DNA from: Syntrophaceae bacterium
Lineage (GTDB): Bacteria; Desulfobacterota; Syntrophia; Syntrophales; Smithellaceae
DNA length: 54,052 bases
Reading direction: 5' to 3'
NCBI GenBank assembly: GCA_009773315.1
Contig: WRPE01000031.1
Coordinates: 1 to 54,052, forward strand
The notes beneath the pieces were generated by a model that worked only from the letters and a program-made list of their open reading frames with translations, searched no databases and was not told the DNA's origin. Below are positions 32,440 to 41,583 of this stretch, piece by piece. Position 1 is the first letter of the stretch; every line of letters begins with the position of its first letter. The translations under genes and the position numbers were made by a program.

Positions 32440-33984
32440 TTAGCGCCCCTTTTCTTTATCCATTGTTCCAGTTAATATCAGCAGAATGCCCGAGAGAGCC
32501 AGATAGGCCAGGGCGAGCATGTAGTGCGCATCCGACGCCACTCGCCAGGGCAGGTAAAGTTCTCCTGTGGGCATGATCGAATGAATGACGCCGAAAAGCG
32601 TCAGCACTGCGCAGACAGCGGCGCATAAGGCCGCGAGTTTCGCCCGATGATCAATCAGGAAGGCGAGCATGCTGCCCCAGAGAAGCCCCGTAAGAATAAA
32701 TCCGTTACTCAGCATGGTCAGCGTTTGATGCAGATGTTGCAAACGCAACGGCAGTAAGTCCTTCGTAATGTTCATGGCCCCCAGAAACTGCCCGAGAATA
32801 ATCATCACCAGACTGGCGATGACGGGCAAAAAGCTCAGGCTCACCGCCGGAGAATGGGCCGGCGGTGATTCTTTATAGGCCTGATGGATGATTTCAAAAC
32901 CGATAAAGATGAAGATGGGCGCGATGACGGCGCGCGGAATGATGCTGACAAAAAGCGACATCAGCCCGACCACGGAGCCGATGCCGACGGCCAGCCCGGT
33001 CGCCAGCGTGTACCGCCAGGTTGCGCCCATTTTTTTATAGGCGGGATGGCCGATGTAGGGCGTCGTTTGCGCCACACCGCCGAAGAAAGCGGAAATGAGG
33101 GAGGTGAAGGCCTCGGTGAGCAGAATGTCCCTGGTGTGGTAATGATCGCCCGCCAGACGGGCGCTTTCCGTATTATTAATGCCGCCGACGATGGTCAAAA
33201 TGCCGAAGGGGATGGCAATGGGCAGATAATGAATACTCTGCGGCAGGATTTGGAGAAAGTCGATGGAAAACACCGGGAGGCAAAGCTGCAATTCCCAGGA
33301 CGGCGCCTGATACTCCGGCAGGTAGCCGCTGTAACCCAGCGCAAAATGGATCACCGTGCCGAAAATTACCGCCGCCAAAACGCCGTGAATGCGTCCGGGC
33401 AGATGCAGCCTGCTGAAAAGCGCGGCAAAGATTAGGCCCATGGCCACCATGCCCACAACGGCTTCATTGAATATTTCGACGAGCGGCAAAAAACCCAGCA
33501 GCATCAATCCGATGCCGGCAATCGATCCCAGGAGTCCCGCGGTGGGAATATTGCGTTGAATCCAGCCGCCGAAAAAAGAGGTGAAGATTTTAACGACGCC
33601 AATCATGAAGAGCGTGGCCATGCCGATCTGCCAGGTGAGTTGTGCATCGCGTGTGATAACATAGGCAGGACCCAGAACGGCGTAGGCGATTCCGATGGTG
33701 GACGGCGTATCGAGGCCCAGCGGCATCGCCGTAACGTCCGCGCGCCCGGTCTTTCTTTTCAACCGGATGGCAAGCCAGGTATAAATCAGATCGCCGATCA
33801 AGACGCCGATGGCCGTGCCCGGAATCATACGCGTCAGGATAATATCCACGGGAAAATTGAACGTGAAAACAAGGATGGCATTTAAAAATATCAGCACCCC
33901 GGCGTTGTCCAGAAACAAGGCAAGAAAAGCGGTCGTTTCCCCCCAGAACCTGCTTTGTTTCGCACCGCCTTCCACATTTCTCAT
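32440..33984 (-). CDS. NCS2/SulP-like multi-helix permease
   Basis: A 514-residue membrane protein with about 12-14 helices, for example AFLALFLDNAGVLIFLNAIL, AIGVLIGDLIYTWLAI, LLGSIAGIGLMLLGFLPLV and IVGGINNTESARLAGD, the last resembling the signature loop of the xanthine/uracil permease group. Substrate could be a purine, pyrimidine or inorganic anion; I cannot tell which. The stop codon overlaps the frame of the truncated CoA-transferase gene, so a deletion has joined them. Its upstream neighbour is the divergent Wzz-like gene. Confidence 0.8.
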   Translation of the reverse strand: MRNVEGGAKQSRFWGETTAFLALFLDNAGVLIFLNAILVFTFNFPVDIILTRMIPGTAIGVLIGDLIYTWLAIRLKRKTGRADVTAMPLGLDTPSTIGIAYAVLGPAYVITRDAQLTWQIGMATLFMIGVVKIFTSFFGGWIQRNIPTAGLLGSIAGIGLMLLGFLPLVEIFNEAVVGMVAMGLIFAALFSRLHLPGRIHGVLAAVIFGTVIHFALGYSGYLPEYQAPSWELQLCLPVFSIDFLQILPQSIHYLPIAIPFGILTIVGGINNTESARLAGDHYHTRDILLTEAFTSLISAFFGGVAQTTPYIGHPAYKKMGATWRYTLATGLAVGIGSVVGLMSLFVSIIPRAVIAPIFIFIGFEIIHQAYKESPPAHSPAVSLSFLPVIASLVMIILGQFLGAMNITKDLLPLRLQHLHQTLTMLSNGFILTGLLWGSMLAFLIDHRAKLAALCAAVCAVLTLFGVIHSIMPTGELYLPWRVASDAHYMLALAYLALSGILLILTGTMDKEKGR

Positions 33985-34263
33985 GACATTGTCCGTTCCT
34001 TCAATGGCCCGCTGAAAAAGAAATACCGTGAACCGCTCCTTATGGCGGAGCTATAACTGAAACCGCCCTGTTTGACAATTCAATTTATTCAGCGCCGTGA
34101 TTCGTCTGTTTAAGGCGTGTGGCCTATGGTCAGCACCGTTCTCAATAAACAGATTTTAAGTTGATTCCTCCGTCACTTCATGCTATGCAAATCGGGCTAA
34201 ACTTGTTATTTTTAATAATGCTTCGATACTTTATAAAAACAGGCATATTCAAGAAAGGCCGGC

Positions 34264-35262
34264 ATGACTGAAGAAAAAAAACCATCAGAACCCGTTAACG
34301 TCGTCGCTGAAAACGAAGATGAAATTGATCTTCTGGAACTGGCAAGAACAATCTGGAAGGGCAAAAAGCTCATCATCTGGATAGCCGTCATTGTCACGTT
34401 GGCCACAGCCGCTTATTCGCTCACTATAACCAATATTTACACGGCACAAGCGGTTCTCAAACCGGTATCTTCTAAAGACGGCGGCGGAAGGATATCCTCT
34501 CTGGCGTCCCAATTCGGCGGCTTAGCCAGCCTGGCCGGAATTGCCATGCCCGGCGCTGCGTCATCCGCAGAACTGGTCAGCCTACTGAAGTCTAATGTCT
34601 TAAAGAAAACGATGATCGAAAAATATAATCTCCTGCCAATCCTGTTCCCCAAACAGTGGGATGAGGAAAAGAAGGCCTGGAAAAAAACGAGCGGTGGCTT
34701 CAGCCTTAATCCATTGGCGCTGATCAGTAAAATAAAACCGGCACAACCGAACACACCCAAAAAAGATCCCGGCGTTCCGGACACATGGGACGGCATTCGA
34801 GCACTGGATGAATATGTCTCCACCAATTATAATCTAAAAGAAGACATTATCACCATCACCGTGAACTTCCGTAACCCGGATATGGCTGCCCGGATTGCCA
34901 ACTATTTTATCGCCTCTTTGAACGATCACATGAGTTCGGAAGCCAAGCGCGTTGCTGTTACCAATAGAGAATATCTGGAAAAACAGCTTCAGGAAACAAA
35001 AGATCCTATTGTCCAGCAAAAAATTTATAATCTCATCGCCGACAAAATCGAAACGACGATGATGGCGGAAGTAAAGGAAGGCTTTGCCTTTAAAGTCCTG
35101 GATCCGCCGATGGCGCCTGATCAGAAAAGCAAACCCAAAAGAGCACAAATGGTTTTTGTCGCTTTTATTGTGTCGCTTTTTTTCGCTGTCTTTGTGGTAT
35201 TTTTTAGAGAATATGTAAAAAAAATTAAAGCCAAATTTGCCGGAGGGCATCATGCAGAATAA
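34264..35262 (+). CDS. Wzz-like polysaccharide chain-length determinant / co-polymerase
   Basis: A 332-residue inner-membrane protein with two membrane helices flanking a periplasmic domain: the first near residues 38-57 (LIIWIAVIVTLATAAYSLTI) and the last near 295-314 (MVFVAFIVSLFFAVFVVFF). The Wzz N-terminal motif (EDEIDLLELARTIWKGKKLI) and the proline-rich region before the second helix (VLDPPMAPDQKSKPKRAQM) are present. Such proteins set polysaccharide chain length and pair with an outer-membrane export protein. The SLBB export gene begins within its last codons (11-bp overlap), which supports coupled translation. Confidence 0.88.
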   Translation: MTEEKKPSEPVNVVAENEDEIDLLELARTIWKGKKLIIWIAVIVTLATAAYSLTITNIYTAQAVLKPVSSKDGGGRISSLASQFGGLASLAGIAMPGAASSAELVSLLKSNVLKKTMIEKYNLLPILFPKQWDEEKKAWKKTSGGFSLNPLALISKIKPAQPNTPKKDPGVPDTWDGIRALDEYVSTNYNLKEDIITITVNFRNPDMAARIANYFIASLNDHMSSEAKRVAVTNREYLEKQLQETKDPIVQQKIYNLIADKIETTMMAEVKEGFAFKVLDPPMAPDQKSKPKRAQMVFVAFIVSLFFAVFVVFFREYVKKIKAKFAGGHHAE

Positions 35263-36958
35263 ACGAATTTTTACTTTACTGATCCTGCTTATTTTTTTCG
35301 CCGCAGGGCATATCATTTACATGACCGCTGCAAATACAGGCAATTGCCAGGCGCAGACAAGAATACCATCGTCAACCACCCTGAAGGATCAAAGGACTAT
35401 CCAATCGGATTTACAAAAATCCGGCATCAATCTGACACCGGAAGAAATCCAAAAGGGTAAGGAAGCGTTTGAAAAACAAGACAAGACAACAACCGAAAAA
35501 ACAGATCGAAAAGAAAAATTTCCTGAAGCGCTTAAGTTTAGCACCGAAACTAAAACAACCGTTGAGATAACCAAGGAGGCCTCTCTTTTCAACCGAGCGC
35601 GGCGAATCAGCCAATATCAGGATATTCCCCTTGATCTGAAACCATTTGGCAGCGAATTCTTTCAGGAAGCAACCGTCAGGGTTTTAACAGAACGCAAAGA
35701 CATCCCTGTTCCCTTGGATTACGTCATCGGCCCGGGAGACGAAATCAATATTCTTTTATGGGGTCGCATGAGTGCCCAACTTTCACTAATTGTTGACCGG
35801 GATGGAAAAATCACCATCCCCGAGGTAGGTCCAGTTCAGGTTGCGGGTATGACCTTTGATCAGATGTCCAAGTATCTAATATCGAAAACCGGCCAGATTG
35901 TGGGAACCAATATTGATATCTCCATGGGCTCCACACGAACTATTCCCATCTTTGTTTTAGGCGATGTCAATAGGCCGGGCGCTTACACCATTGGCGGACT
36001 GGCAACCATCATGGATGCGCTCGTGACGGCGCGCGGCCCTTCGGAGATCGGGTCGATGAGGCGCGTGGAATTGCGCAGGAAGGACAAGATCGTCACCTAC
36101 TTTGACCTCTATGATCTCTTTCTAAAGGGTGATAAGTCGCGGGATGTTGTTTTGCAGGCGGGAGACGTTGTTTTTGTTCCGGTCACAGGCCCCCTGGTCG
36201 GCATTGCCGGCAACGTAAAACGTCCCGCCATCTACGAACTGAAAGACAAATTCGATTTACAGAACCTTTTTGATATGGCCGGCGGCATCATCCCCGGCGC
36301 TTACACGCAGCAGATGCAGGTGGAGAGGATTGTCAAAAACGAAAAGCAAATCGTGATCGACATCAACGATAAGACCCTTGACAACGTCAAACATTTCGTG
36401 ATTCAGGATGCGGATCTGGTCAAGGTTTTCTCCATCGTGGATTTCGATGAAAATGCCGTGTATTTAAATGGCAATGTCAAGCGTCCGGGCAAGTATGCTT
36501 TCACAACGGGTTTGAGGATTAAGGACTTAGTGAGCCAGGCCGATGATCTTAAAAATGAAACCTACCTTAATTATGCGCTCATAAAAAGGGAAAGCCCTCC
36601 CAGCCGGGAGATTGTTCTGATTCCTTTCAATCTGGGAAAACTTATTTTGCAAAATGATGCTGCATACAACTATGAATTAACGCCCAGGGACCAAATTTTT
36701 ATATTTCACCAGTCTTTATTCAAGGATCAGCCTTTTGTAACGGTGGAAGGTGAAATTCGAGGAATTTCCGAGCCTTCAGATCAGTACAGGATCACAACAC
36801 AAGGCCAATATGGCGCTCCGGTACCAGGCCAATATGGCGCTCCGGTACCAGGCCAATATGGCGCTCCGGTACCAGGCCAATATGGCGCTCCGATATGGCG
36901 CTCCGGTACCAGGCCAATATGGCGCTCCGGTACCAGGCCAATATGGCATTCGCAATAA
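35252..36958 (+). CDS. SLBB-domain polysaccharide export protein (Wza-like), 5' part of a frameshifted gene
   Basis: The N-terminal part of a Wza-like outer-membrane export protein. It has a hydrophobic N-terminus (FTLLILLIFFAAGHIIYM), a Poly_export domain (YVIGPGDEINILLWGRMSAQ), and SLBB repeats recognised by VLGDVNRPGAYTIGG, IAGNVKRPAIYEL and LNGNVKRPGKYAF. The start at 35252 has GGAGGG ahead. At 36800-36947 a 24-bp repeat array encodes PGQYGAPV, and a 13-bp duplication there shifts the frame, so the protein ends early at IWHSQ. Without the 13 bp one frame runs through to 38492, giving about 1,075 residues. This is either a real on/off state, a decayed gene or an assembly error. Confidence 0.85.
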   Translation: MQNKRIFTLLILLIFFAAGHIIYMTAANTGNCQAQTRIPSSTTLKDQRTIQSDLQKSGINLTPEEIQKGKEAFEKQDKTTTEKTDRKEKFPEALKFSTETKTTVEITKEASLFNRARRISQYQDIPLDLKPFGSEFFQEATVRVLTERKDIPVPLDYVIGPGDEINILLWGRMSAQLSLIVDRDGKITIPEVGPVQVAGMTFDQMSKYLISKTGQIVGTNIDISMGSTRTIPIFVLGDVNRPGAYTIGGLATIMDALVTARGPSEIGSMRRVELRRKDKIVTYFDLYDLFLKGDKSRDVVLQAGDVVFVPVTGPLVGIAGNVKRPAIYELKDKFDLQNLFDMAGGIIPGAYTQQMQVERIVKNEKQIVIDINDKTLDNVKHFVIQDADLVKVFSIVDFDENAVYLNGNVKRPGKYAFTTGLRIKDLVSQADDLKNETYLNYALIKRESPPSREIVLIPFNLGKLILQNDAAYNYELTPRDQIFIFHQSLFKDQPFVTVEGEIRGISEPSDQYRITTQGQYGAPVPGQYGAPVPGQYGAPVPGQYGAPIWRSGTRPIWRSGTRPIWHSQ

Positions 36959-38492
36959 AGCAATCTTGGCAGAGCTCAGCGACATTAAAGCAGAACTGAA
37001 TAAGGACGTCCGACTTTACCTGTTAGCCTCAAAAATCGAAGAAATTGAGGATACAATTAAAGCGGAGAATAGGCCATCTCCAGGTGCCATGAGTTCCCTG
37101 CAAATCGAATTGGAAAAAGTGAACAGGCAGGAGCTGGCGGTAAGACTCAAAAAGTTGGAAAAAGATATGCAGGTGAAACGCCAGATCAATCTGATGGGTA
37201 ACATGAAGGTCAAAGACGCAATATTAAATGCCGGCGGTTTAACCATCAACGCCTCTCTGGAAAACGGTCAAATTATCCATCAGTATGCAAACAATGAATA
37301 TAGAACAACTTATTTTAATGTGGCCCGGGCGATGGCAGATGATCCGAGGGACAATTTGCTCTTACAAGACAGAGACCAGATCATTATCCACTCCATCTGG
37401 GAAAAGAATCCGAAAAAAAGCGTTTTCGTCGCAGGCGATGTGACCAATCCCGGAACCTATAAATTTACGGAAAATATGACCGTGCGCGACTTGGTTTTTA
37501 AATCAGGTAGCGTTTTGGATTCCGCCTATCTTGAAGAAGCCGAAATCACTTCCACTGAAATCGTCGAAGGGAAAACGGGGAAAATGGCGCATAAAAGCAT
37601 CAATCTGCGCAAAGCGCTGGAAGGCGATTCAGCCCACAATCTGACTCTAGCACCCAACGACAGATTGCTGGTGAAACGCATTGCCGATTACCAGAATGTG
37701 AGATTCGTCAATCTCACAGGACAGATTACGTTTGCCGGTAGATATCCCATCAGGAAAGGCGAAAAGTTATCTAATCTGATTGAGAGAGCCGGCGGTTATA
37801 CACAGCATGCCTATCTCCGGGGAGCGTATTTTACTCGAGAGCGCGTGAGAGAGCTTCAACAAAAAGGCCTGGAAGAAATGACGGACAGGATGGAAAGAGA
37901 CTTGCTTTCCGCTGGAACGGAACAGATATCCAAGGCCGCATCGATAGAGGAACTGGGGGCAAAGAAAGGTGAAATGGAACAAAGGAAATTATTCATAGAG
38001 AATTTAAAAAAAGTTAAGGCCACTGGCCGAATGACCATTTACCTGACGGATGTAAAAACGATGAAAGGCTCTGAATATGACTTTGAATTAGAGGATGGCG
38101 ACTCGTTGGAGATTCCGGAAAAGAACAACGTGATCAATGTGATCGGCTCCGTCATGTCACAGGGCAGCCATCTATATTCCGACAGACTGGGCTACCAGGA
38201 TTATATCGACGCCACCGGCGGCTACTCTTACTATGCCGATGCAAACAACGTATATGTTATGAAGGTTGACGGCAGCGCGCGAAAAGTTTCCAAGAACTTT
38301 TTAGGTTGGAGTTCTTCGCGCAACAGGTGGGAAATGACGGCGCGTGGCGGGGAAGTTCGACAAATCGAACCAGGGGATTCCATCGTTGTGCCGGAGAAAA
38401 CAGAGCGTATCGCCTGGCTGAGAGAGATCAAGGATATCACGCAGATCCTGATGAACATCGCCGTCGTGGCCGGCGTCGTTATTAGGTTGTAG
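36750..38492 (+). CDS. SLBB-domain polysaccharide export protein, 3' part of the frameshifted gene
   Basis: The continuation of the export gene in the next frame; genuine coding begins near 36893, after the 13-bp duplication, although the frame is open from an ATG at 36750 that is out of frame with the upstream gene. It carries further SLBB-type units: INLMGNMKVKDAILNAGGL, VFVAGDVTNPGTYKFTEN, VNLTGQITFAGRYPIRKGEK and INVIGSVMSQGSHLYSD, with a helical stretch between. The last residues form a short hydrophobic helix (ILMNIAVVAGVVIRL). It can be made only if the frame is restored or if translation reinitiates. The ubiE gene starts 10 bp later. Confidence 0.8.
   Translation: MKFEEFPSLQISTGSQHKANMALRYQANMALRYQANMALRYQANMALRYGAPVPGQYGAPVPGQYGIRNKAILAELSDIKAELNKDVRLYLLASKIEEIEDTIKAENRPSPGAMSSLQIELEKVNRQELAVRLKKLEKDMQVKRQINLMGNMKVKDAILNAGGLTINASLENGQIIHQYANNEYRTTYFNVARAMADDPRDNLLLQDRDQIIIHSIWEKNPKKSVFVAGDVTNPGTYKFTENMTVRDLVFKSGSVLDSAYLEEAEITSTEIVEGKTGKMAHKSINLRKALEGDSAHNLTLAPNDRLLVKRIADYQNVRFVNLTGQITFAGRYPIRKGEKLSNLIERAGGYTQHAYLRGAYFTRERVRELQQKGLEEMTDRMERDLLSAGTEQISKAASIEELGAKKGEMEQRKLFIENLKKVKATGRMTIYLTDVKTMKGSEYDFELEDGDSLEIPEKNNVINVIGSVMSQGSHLYSDRLGYQDYIDATGGYSYYADANNVYVMKVDGSARKVSKNFLGWSSSRNRWEMTARGGEVRQIEPGDSIVVPEKTERIAWLREIKDITQILMNIAVVAGVVIRL
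36800..36947 (+). repeat. 24-bp coding tandem repeat (PGQYGAPV) with a frameshifting 13-bp duplication
   Basis: Units of CCAGGCCAATATGGCGCTCC+GGTA start at 36800 (first base-variant), 36824, 36848, 36872, 36909 and 36933 (partial). In the fourth unit the 13-mer ATATGGCGCTCCG is duplicated (36880-36892 and 36893-36905), making it 37 bp and shifting the frame. Each 24-bp unit is a whole number of codons, so unit gain or loss alone keeps the frame. PGQYG resembles the PGxY turn of the SLBB domain from which it may have grown. Confidence 0.95.
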
Positions 38493-38502
38493 GAATGGCC
38501 TT

Positions 38503-39276
38503 ATGCTTGTTATGCTTCATTCAGCGCCCGAAAAATATCCACAAGTAAAAACGATCACGGATGCCGAACGCATCAACATGGTGAAAGAAATTTTCTCCAC
38601 CATCACCGGCAAATATGATTTCTTAAATCGCTTCTTAAGCCTGCGGCGCGATGTGGCCTGGCGCAACTTTGCCGCAAAAAAAATGCGCTTTTTTCAAACC
38701 AACCGTTATCTCGATGTCGCCTGCGGCACGGGCGATCTGTCGGTTGCGGCAGCCGTTAAACATCCGCAAATTTCCGTGACCGGCCTCGATTTTGTGCCGG
38801 AAATGGTCAAAGCGGCAAAAAATAAAGTTCTCAAGAAAAGCCTTGCCGACCGTATTCAAATTATGCAGGGCGACGCGCTGCATCTGCCTTTTGCAGACAG
38901 CAGCTTCGATGTCGCCGGCATTGCCTTCGGCATCCGCAATATTCCCGATCGGCTCCGCGTGCTTTCCGAAATGATGCGGGTGACCGCTCCCGGTGGACAG
39001 GTGATGGTTCTGGAGATGACGTTTGTACAGAACCGGTTCTTTAAATTGATTTATTATGTCTATTTGAATTACCTGCTGCCGGCCTTTGCGAAAATATTTT
39101 CAAAGAATCCCGCCGCATACTATTATCTGGCCGACTCGATCATGAACTTCCCCTCCCCCGATGAATTCGCAAAGATCATGCAGGAGGCGGGCATGGTGAA
39201 TGTGGAAAAATATCCACTGACCTTCGGCATCACCTGGCTACATATAGGGAAAAAGGCTATGGGCAATAGGCGATAG
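38503..39276 (+). CDS. ubiE: Ubiquinone/menaquinone biosynthesis C-methyltransferase UbiE/MenG
   Basis: A 257-residue SAM methyltransferase with the UbiE signatures: FSTITGKYDFLNRFLSLRRD near the start, motif I LDVACGTGDLS, GLDFVPEMVKAAKNK, and the diagnostic IAFGIRNIPDR. It methylates the quinone ring at C2 in menaquinone or ubiquinone synthesis; in an anaerobe menaquinone is likely. The C-terminus ends in KKAMGNRR, encoded by the left arm of an inverted repeat. The start may be 38503 or 38512. It follows the export gene by 10 bp, though the functions are unrelated. Confidence 0.85.
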   Translation: MLVMLHSAPEKYPQVKTITDAERINMVKEIFSTITGKYDFLNRFLSLRRDVAWRNFAAKKMRFFQTNRYLDVACGTGDLSVAAAVKHPQISVTGLDFVPEMVKAAKNKVLKKSLADRIQIMQGDALHLPFADSSFDVAGIAFGIRNIPDRLRVLSEMMRVTAPGGQVMVLEMTFVQNRFFKLIYYVYLNYLLPAFAKIFSKNPAAYYYLADSIMNFPSPDEFAKIMQEAGMVNVEKYPLTFGITWLHIGKKAMGNRR

Positions 39277-39401
39277 GTTATGGGCCTAAGCGGAAGGTAC
39301 AATGCGCTGATTATACTTAAAAAGAGAAAGTAGTTCGTAAAATATTGTTTTCAATGTAGACCATAGCCCATAGCCCATAGCCCATCGTCTATAGCCTATT
39401 T
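39255..39401. repeat. Inverted-repeat block between convergent genes
   Basis: GGCTATGGGC (39255-39264) pairs with GCCCATAGCC at 39366-39375 and 39373-39382. The right side is three tandem CCATAGC-like 7-mers. The stop codons of both convergent genes, ubiE and the cyclase, lie in or next to the arms. The A+T-rich middle holds no gene. Confidence 0.75.
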
Positions 39402-41549
39402 CGTAGTCACCACCCACACCCCTTGCCAATTCTTCGGCGGATCGGCGATCAGTTCGTCGCATTTGGCGACATAGGCTTTCGCCACGGCATCTTCGTCTGT
39501 AATGACGGAAAATAATTCCCGGGCTTGAGTAAAGTCGCCCCGGTAGAACAAAGCCAGCGCTTCAGCAAATTGCAACATGATCTTTTGTTTCTGCGTATCG
39601 ATACTTTCCGTCAACATCGGTTCGTAAACAACCACAGGCTCTTTACGGCCCACCACCGCTACCCGCGAAATTTCCCGCACCGGAAAAGCGCCGGCCATAT
39701 GTTCTATCGTGGCTTGTGAAAGCAGGGTATAGGTGCCAAACTGCTTGTTGATGCCTTCCAGTCGCGCCGCCAGATTCACCGCATCGCCGATCATCGTATA
39801 ATCAAACCGGGAATGGGAACCCATGTTGCCGACCACGGCGTAGCCGGTATTGACGCCGATGCGCATTTTCAAATCCCTTCCCACGCTTTCCCGAAGGACA
39901 GGACGCATCAGGGCAAGCTTCGCCTGACAGTTGAGCACGGCTCGGACACAGCGGACAGCGTGATCCGGCTGGGAAATAGGCGCGTTCCAGAAGGCGATGA
40001 TCGCATCCCCTTCATACTTGTCCACGGTGCCGCCTTCTTCATGGATGATGTCCGTCATGGCCGTCAGATAAACATTCAGCAAATTGGTGAGCGCTTCCGG
40101 GTCAAGACCCTCCGATATGCTCGTAAAACCTTCCAGGTCGGAGAAAAAAATAGAAAGCATCCGCCGCTCACCGCCCAGCTTCAGCCGTTCGGGATTTTGA
40201 ATAAGCTGTTCAATCACAGCGGGGCTCAGGTATTGCTTGAAAGCGCTTTTGATGTAAGTTTTCTGCCGTCCCTCGGTTGTGTAATAAATAAGCCCCGCGC
40301 TGAAAAGTGTCACGGCAACACCCGCCTCCTGAACAACCAGCGGTAGCCAGAAGCCCAACCGGTAAGCGATCAGACAAAGGACAACCGGCGCCGAGATAAA
40401 GAACGCATAGACCAGGACGCTTTTGAAAATACCGGAGACCCAAGACGTTGCCATACCGGCAAGAAGAACAATGATCAGGGTGATGACAACAACAAGAGCC
40501 AGGGGGACAGGCCGGATAAAATCGTTGGCCAGCAGGTTGTCGAGCATCGTGGCGGAAATTTCCACACCGGGATAAACACCGGAAACAGGCGTGGGACGAA
40601 GATCAAATAGGCCTGGAGCGGAAAAGCCGAAAAAGACATAGGCGTCCTTGAACTCTTCCAAATTCTTGATAACAGGTGTCTCTCCATTTTGGAGACGCAG
40701 TTCACTTTGAATGACCGATGCCGCACTATACGCTTTGTGTGTTCCCGACGGGCCGCGGAAATTAAGAATGGCCTTGCCTGAGGCATCGATAGGAATTGCC
40801 CTATCGCCCAGCAGGAAGCTTCCCGGATAAATTTTCAAAGACGTATCCGGTTTTGTGGTCCAATAACTCGCCAGAGCAAGCGACGGTAAAATCTTGCCGT
40901 CAAATACCTCAAAAAGCGCCGCCCGTCGATAAACGCTGTCTGCATCCGGACTCAGGTGAACATTGGCCAGAAGGCCTGCGGCGGATGATATCTCCGCCAC
41001 AGGAAACGAAGCTCGGAGAAAGGCGTCATGTCCGGTATCCGTGAGCCACAGGTCAAGTCCCTGAACATTCAAAGCCGGCGCGGGAGCAAAAGCAGGCCAG
41101 CGTTTTTCACTGCCCGCCGTCTTGCTGAGAAAAACAGCTCCCACAAAAGATTTAAACCCCCTCATTTCGGATGCAAAAGCCTGATCGTCCGCCACGCCGT
41201 ATTTGGAGGGTTCCGTAAAGAGCACGTCAAAAGCCAGAGACTTTGCGCCCGCGCGCTTGCAGAATTGGATGATTGTCGAGTAAACTTCGCGCGGCCAGGG
41301 CCAGGACAGGCCGTTTTCGTCTTTGGCCCAATCCAGACTGTTTTGATCGAGCAGGATCAAACGGATTTTTGGTGTGGCCGGTGACGGTGTTGCCAGGATG
41401 TTGACTCGCCAGTCCCAGGTCTTCGCCTCCCAGCGATCCAGTAAGCCCGGCAAGAAAAAGACCAGGGCAAACACAACGCCGATCATTCCCGCCAGCAGGC
41501 CCTGCCAAAGCTTTGATCTGCTGCCCCGGAATTTATTTTTAAAATCCAT
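39396..41549 (-). CDS. CHASE2-domain adenylate/guanylate cyclase
   Basis: A 717-residue membrane cyclase. After an N-terminal helix (LLAGMIGVVFALVFFLPGLL) comes an extracytoplasmic CHASE2 sensor (about residues 50-340), then three helices (near 345-430), then a class III nucleotide cyclase domain. The two metal aspartates are in SIFFSDLEGFTS and DKYEGDAIIAFW, and the transition-state pair is in GDAVNLAARLEG, so it should be active. It makes cAMP or cGMP in response to a periplasmic signal. The start at 41549 is chosen because the helix follows directly; a longer frame has unconvincing N-terminal text. It is cotranscribed with the M48 protease and SH3 genes. Confidence 0.88.
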   Translation of the reverse strand: MDFKNKFRGSRSKLWQGLLAGMIGVVFALVFFLPGLLDRWEAKTWDWRVNILATPSPATPKIRLILLDQNSLDWAKDENGLSWPWPREVYSTIIQFCKRAGAKSLAFDVLFTEPSKYGVADDQAFASEMRGFKSFVGAVFLSKTAGSEKRWPAFAPAPALNVQGLDLWLTDTGHDAFLRASFPVAEISSAAGLLANVHLSPDADSVYRRAALFEVFDGKILPSLALASYWTTKPDTSLKIYPGSFLLGDRAIPIDASGKAILNFRGPSGTHKAYSAASVIQSELRLQNGETPVIKNLEEFKDAYVFFGFSAPGLFDLRPTPVSGVYPGVEISATMLDNLLANDFIRPVPLALVVVITLIIVLLAGMATSWVSGIFKSVLVYAFFISAPVVLCLIAYRLGFWLPLVVQEAGVAVTLFSAGLIYYTTEGRQKTYIKSAFKQYLSPAVIEQLIQNPERLKLGGERRMLSIFFSDLEGFTSISEGLDPEALTNLLNVYLTAMTDIIHEEGGTVDKYEGDAIIAFWNAPISQPDHAVRCVRAVLNCQAKLALMRPVLRESVGRDLKMRIGVNTGYAVVGNMGSHSRFDYTMIGDAVNLAARLEGINKQFGTYTLLSQATIEHMAGAFPVREISRVAVVGRKEPVVVYEPMLTESIDTQKQKIMLQFAEALALFYRGDFTQARELFSVITDEDAVAKAYVAKCDELIADPPKNWQGVWVVTTK

Positions 41550-41583
41550 AGTTTCAACCTGGTAAAATAAAAAGCTGACACCT

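Noticed and set aside
36800-36947. Programmed ribosomal frameshift in the SLBB gene
   Set aside because: There is no slippery sequence; the frame change is fully explained by the 13-bp duplication.
36776-36985. Minus-strand frames over the 24-bp repeats rich in GTGAPYWP
   Set aside because: A low-complexity shadow of the repeat on the other strand.
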